Assembly: GCF_003026495.1 (NCBI RefSeq)
Contig: NZ_PYMA01000030.1
Span: forward strand, 1 to 33,323
DNA: 33,323 bases
Direction: 5' to 3'
DNA from: Photobacterium sanctipauli
GTDB lineage: Bacteria; Pseudomonadota; Gammaproteobacteria; Enterobacterales; Vibrionaceae
The position numbers were made by a program, and so were the translations under genes. The notes beneath the pieces are model-generated. The model made no database searches. It was not told the DNA's origin and saw only the letters and a list, made by a program, of their open reading frames with translations. Each line of letters begins with the position of its first letter. Position 1 is the stretch's first letter. This document shows, in pieces, positions 31,833 through 33,323 of the stretch.

Positions 31833-33071
31833 ATGATGCAGATCTTACAGGGAGCACAAATGCTATTCGTTGCATTTGGTGCATTGGTCTTGGTTCCTCT
31901 ACTCACAGGCCTCGATCCTAACGTTGCCCTCTTCGGTGCCGGTATCGGTACTCTCCTCTTCCAAATCATCACCAAACGCTCTGTTCCTATCTTCCTCGCT
32001 TCTTCTTTTGCTTTCATTGCTCCTATTATGTACGGCGTCCAAACTTGGGGCATCGCCGCAACCATGGGTGGCCTAATGATGGCTGGCGTGGTGTACATTT
32101 GTATGGGTGCATTGATCAAAGTACGCGGTGTAGCCATCATTCATAAACTGCTTCCACCTGTTGTGGTTGGCCCGGTGATCATGGTGATCGGCCTTGGCCT
32201 TGCTCCTGCTGCAGTGAACATGGCACTGGGTAAAACGGGTGACGGCGGCGTTCAACTGGTAGACGGTGATATCGCACTTTGGATTTCAGCCATTTCTCTT
32301 ATCGTCACTATCGGTGTTAGCGTCTTTGCCAAAGGCTTTTTCAAGCTTGTGCCTATCATGGCGGGTATCGTCACTGGCTACGTTACCAGCTTGGCTTTCG
32401 GAGTGGTTGATTTTACCCCGGTGCAGCAAGCCAGCTGGCTGGCTTTGCCGAACTTCACCTTCCCGGAATTTAATATCAACGCAATCCTGTTCATGATCCC
32501 GGTTGCCATTGCCCCAGCGGTAGAGCACGTGGGTGACATGCTGGCGATTTCCAATGTAACGGGCAAAGACTACCTGAAGAAGCCAGGCTTACACCGCACC
32601 ATGGCTGGTGACGGGGTGGCCACCATCGCCGCTTCCATGTTCGGTGCACCGCCAAATACCACTTATTCTGAAGTCACCGGTGCTGTGATGCTAACCAAAG
32701 CATTCAACCCAGTCATCATGACTTGGACAGCAATCACTGCGCTAGTACTGGCTTTCGTGGGCAAGCTAGGCGCCATGCTTCAAACTATTCCCGTTCCTGT
32801 CATGGGCGGCATCATGATCCTACTGTTCGGCTCAATCGCAACAGTCGGCTTGAATACGCTTATCAAAAACCAAGTCGACCTGCACAAAGCACGTAACCTA
32901 GTGATTGTGGCAGTAACACTGGTATTTGGTATCGGCGGTATGGCTTTTGGTATCGGCGAGTTCAGCCTTCAGGGTGTGAGCCTGTGCGGTATCGTGGCCA
33001 TTGTGCTAAACCTTATCCTGCCTGACGATCTTGGTGAAAGCCAAGTCGTGGATAACGCGCAGATCGACTAA
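31833..33071 (+). CDS. uraA: Uracil permease of the NCS2/UraA family
   Basis: This 412-residue inner-membrane transporter has about 12-14 hydrophobic segments. NCS2 features: LQGAQMLFVAFGALVLVPLLTG at the start, SSFAFIAP, the substrate-site glutamate in VEHVGDM, and APPNTTYSEVTG. The second site has Asp where E. coli UraA has His245 (EHVGH); other uracil permeases such as Bacillus PyrP also have EHxGD, as far as I recall. The start at ATG 31833 is fixed by GGTGG 8 bases upstream and by the predicted transcription start at 31806-31807; an upstream ATG at 31731 would lie before the promoter. No upp gene is visible after it. Confidence 0.92.
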   Translation: MMQILQGAQMLFVAFGALVLVPLLTGLDPNVALFGAGIGTLLFQIITKRSVPIFLASSFAFIAPIMYGVQTWGIAATMGGLMMAGVVYICMGALIKVRGVAIIHKLLPPVVVGPVIMVIGLGLAPAAVNMALGKTGDGGVQLVDGDIALWISAISLIVTIGVSVFAKGFFKLVPIMAGIVTGYVTSLAFGVVDFTPVQQASWLALPNFTFPEFNINAILFMIPVAIAPAVEHVGDMLAISNVTGKDYLKKPGLHRTMAGDGVATIAASMFGAPPNTTYSEVTGAVMLTKAFNPVIMTWTAITALVLAFVGKLGAMLQTIPVPVMGGIMILLFGSIATVGLNTLIKNQVDLHKARNLVIVAVTLVFGIGGMAFGIGEFSLQGVSLCGIVAIVLNLILPDDLGESQVVDNAQID

Positions 33072-33100
33072 TTTAAGCCGTCTTAACATGCGTGCATAAG

Positions 33101-33135
33101 AACAGCCCACCGAATGGTGGGCTGTTTGTTTTATT
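33101..33135 (+). terminator. Rho-independent terminator of uraA
   Basis: AACAGCCCACC (33101-33111) pairs perfectly with GGTGGGCTGTT (33116-33126) around GAAT and runs into TGTTTTATTT. The group II intron 3' end lies about 23 bases further on. Confidence 0.92.
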
Positions 33136-33157
33136 TCAATTGCTCTAGAAGCATAAA

Positions 33158-33219
33158 GTAGGGTGAGGCGTTACCGCCTCATCCCTCTTACAGAACCGTA
33201 CGGACCTCGTATACGGCTC
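33158..33219 (-). ncRNA. Group II intron domains V and VI
   Basis: Domain V starts at 33219 on the minus strand with GAGCCGTAT and ends GTACGGTTCT at 33192; the catalytic AGC triad is at its second to fourth bases. At 28 bases it is shorter than the usual 34. Domain VI follows (33187-33158): a GAGGCG/CGCCTC stem with GTAA loop, then an unpaired A before CCC that is the likely branch-point adenosine. Confidence 0.8.
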
Positions 33220-33322
33220 ATGCACGTTTCCATTCAGCGTAATTGCTGAACACATACCCTGTCTTTACATGTTCAAGATTCACCAGACCACGTTCATTGA
33301 ACCATTGGTTCGGCATCGCATA
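33218..33322 (-). CDS. Group II intron reverse transcriptase/maturase, C-terminal end (partial)
   Basis: The last 34 codons and stop of an open frame entering from the right edge. The segment MPNQWFNERGLVNLEH resembles the C-terminal end of LtrA-type intron-encoded proteins. The stop codon TGA overlaps the first bases of domain V, a common arrangement in bacterial introns. The reverse transcriptase and maturase domains lie outside the window, so intactness cannot be judged. Confidence 0.8.
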   Translation of the reverse strand, partial: YAMPNQWFNERGLVNLEHVKTGYVFSNYAEWKRA

Positions 33323-33323
33323 G

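Larger units (their letters stand above)
33158..33323 (-). mobile_element. Group II intron, 3' portion (cut by window edge)
   Basis: On the minus strand the window edge holds the end of a group II intron: the maturase C-terminus, then domain V and domain VI, ending ...CCCTAC at 33158, an AY 3' end as in group II introns. The rest (RT domain, 5' RNA domains and 5' splice site) lies beyond the window. The 3' exon continues into the region behind the uraA terminator. Confidence 0.85.

Noticed and set aside
33101..33158. Group IIC-type insertion after a terminator
   Set aside because: Group IIC introns sit with their 5' end next to the terminator stem on the same strand; here the 3' end of a minus-strand intron faces a plus-strand terminator.

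Overview
The window is a chromosomal stretch from a gammaproteobacterium of the Vibrionaceae type, with roughly even base composition (about 50% GC by eye). The evidence is protein similarity to Vibrio and Escherichia housekeeping genes, gene order shared with E. coli in two separate blocks, and Vibrio-style local arrangements (a TusA-like gene beside perM/bepA, DUF2066 beside uraA). I cannot assign a genus; Photobacterium, Grimontia or a higher-GC relative would all fit.

Layout. 1-523: end of a tRNA operon (3' tip of a probable tRNA-Met, three near-identical tRNA-Leu(UAG), one tRNA-Gln(UUG)), followed by terminators. 737-7780: ubiF (minus), then divergently miaB, ybeZ, ybeY, corC and lnt, covering ubiquinone synthesis, tRNA modification, rRNA processing and lipoprotein acylation. 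7918-9129: a secreted SYLF-domain protein and a zinc-ribbon YbeL-like protein, converging on one terminator. 9315-13745: leuS-lptE-holA. 13886-18567: rsfS-rlmH-mrdA-mrdB-rlpA, the ribosome-silencing and rod-shape/elongasome operon, with gene spacings of 6, 6, -4 and 0 bases. 18742-22188: dacA, ybeD, lipB and lipA (PBP5 and lipoate synthesis). Up to here the order follows the E. coli miaB-to-lipA neighbourhood.

At 22208-22246 a shared bidirectional terminator marks a junction to a second ancestral block: bamC and dapA (minus), gcvR-bcp (plus), perM and a TusA-like gene (minus), then bepA, an ArsC-like gene, a WrbA-like gene and a DUF2069 membrane protein (plus). A DUF2066 secreted protein (minus) and uraA (plus) follow. 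The right edge cuts into a group II intron on the minus strand: the C-terminus of its maturase, then domains V and VI, with the intron 3' end near 33158, just beyond the uraA terminator.

Most of the content is conserved core genome. The interesting signals are regulatory and mobile. (1) The uraA promoter has an initially transcribed G-A-seven-T-G tract placed as in the E. coli upp and codBA promoters, which suggests UTP-sensitive start selection. (2) A long stem-loop forms almost the entire predicted dapA leader. (3) A group II intron tail has a short domain V. (4) A four-unit 13-bp tandem repeat lies before the DUF2069 gene. (5) A TusA-like protein lacks the second proline of the CPxP motif. 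I saw no CRISPR array, prophage, toxin-antitoxin pair or recognisable defence island, and no clear new multi-gene system.
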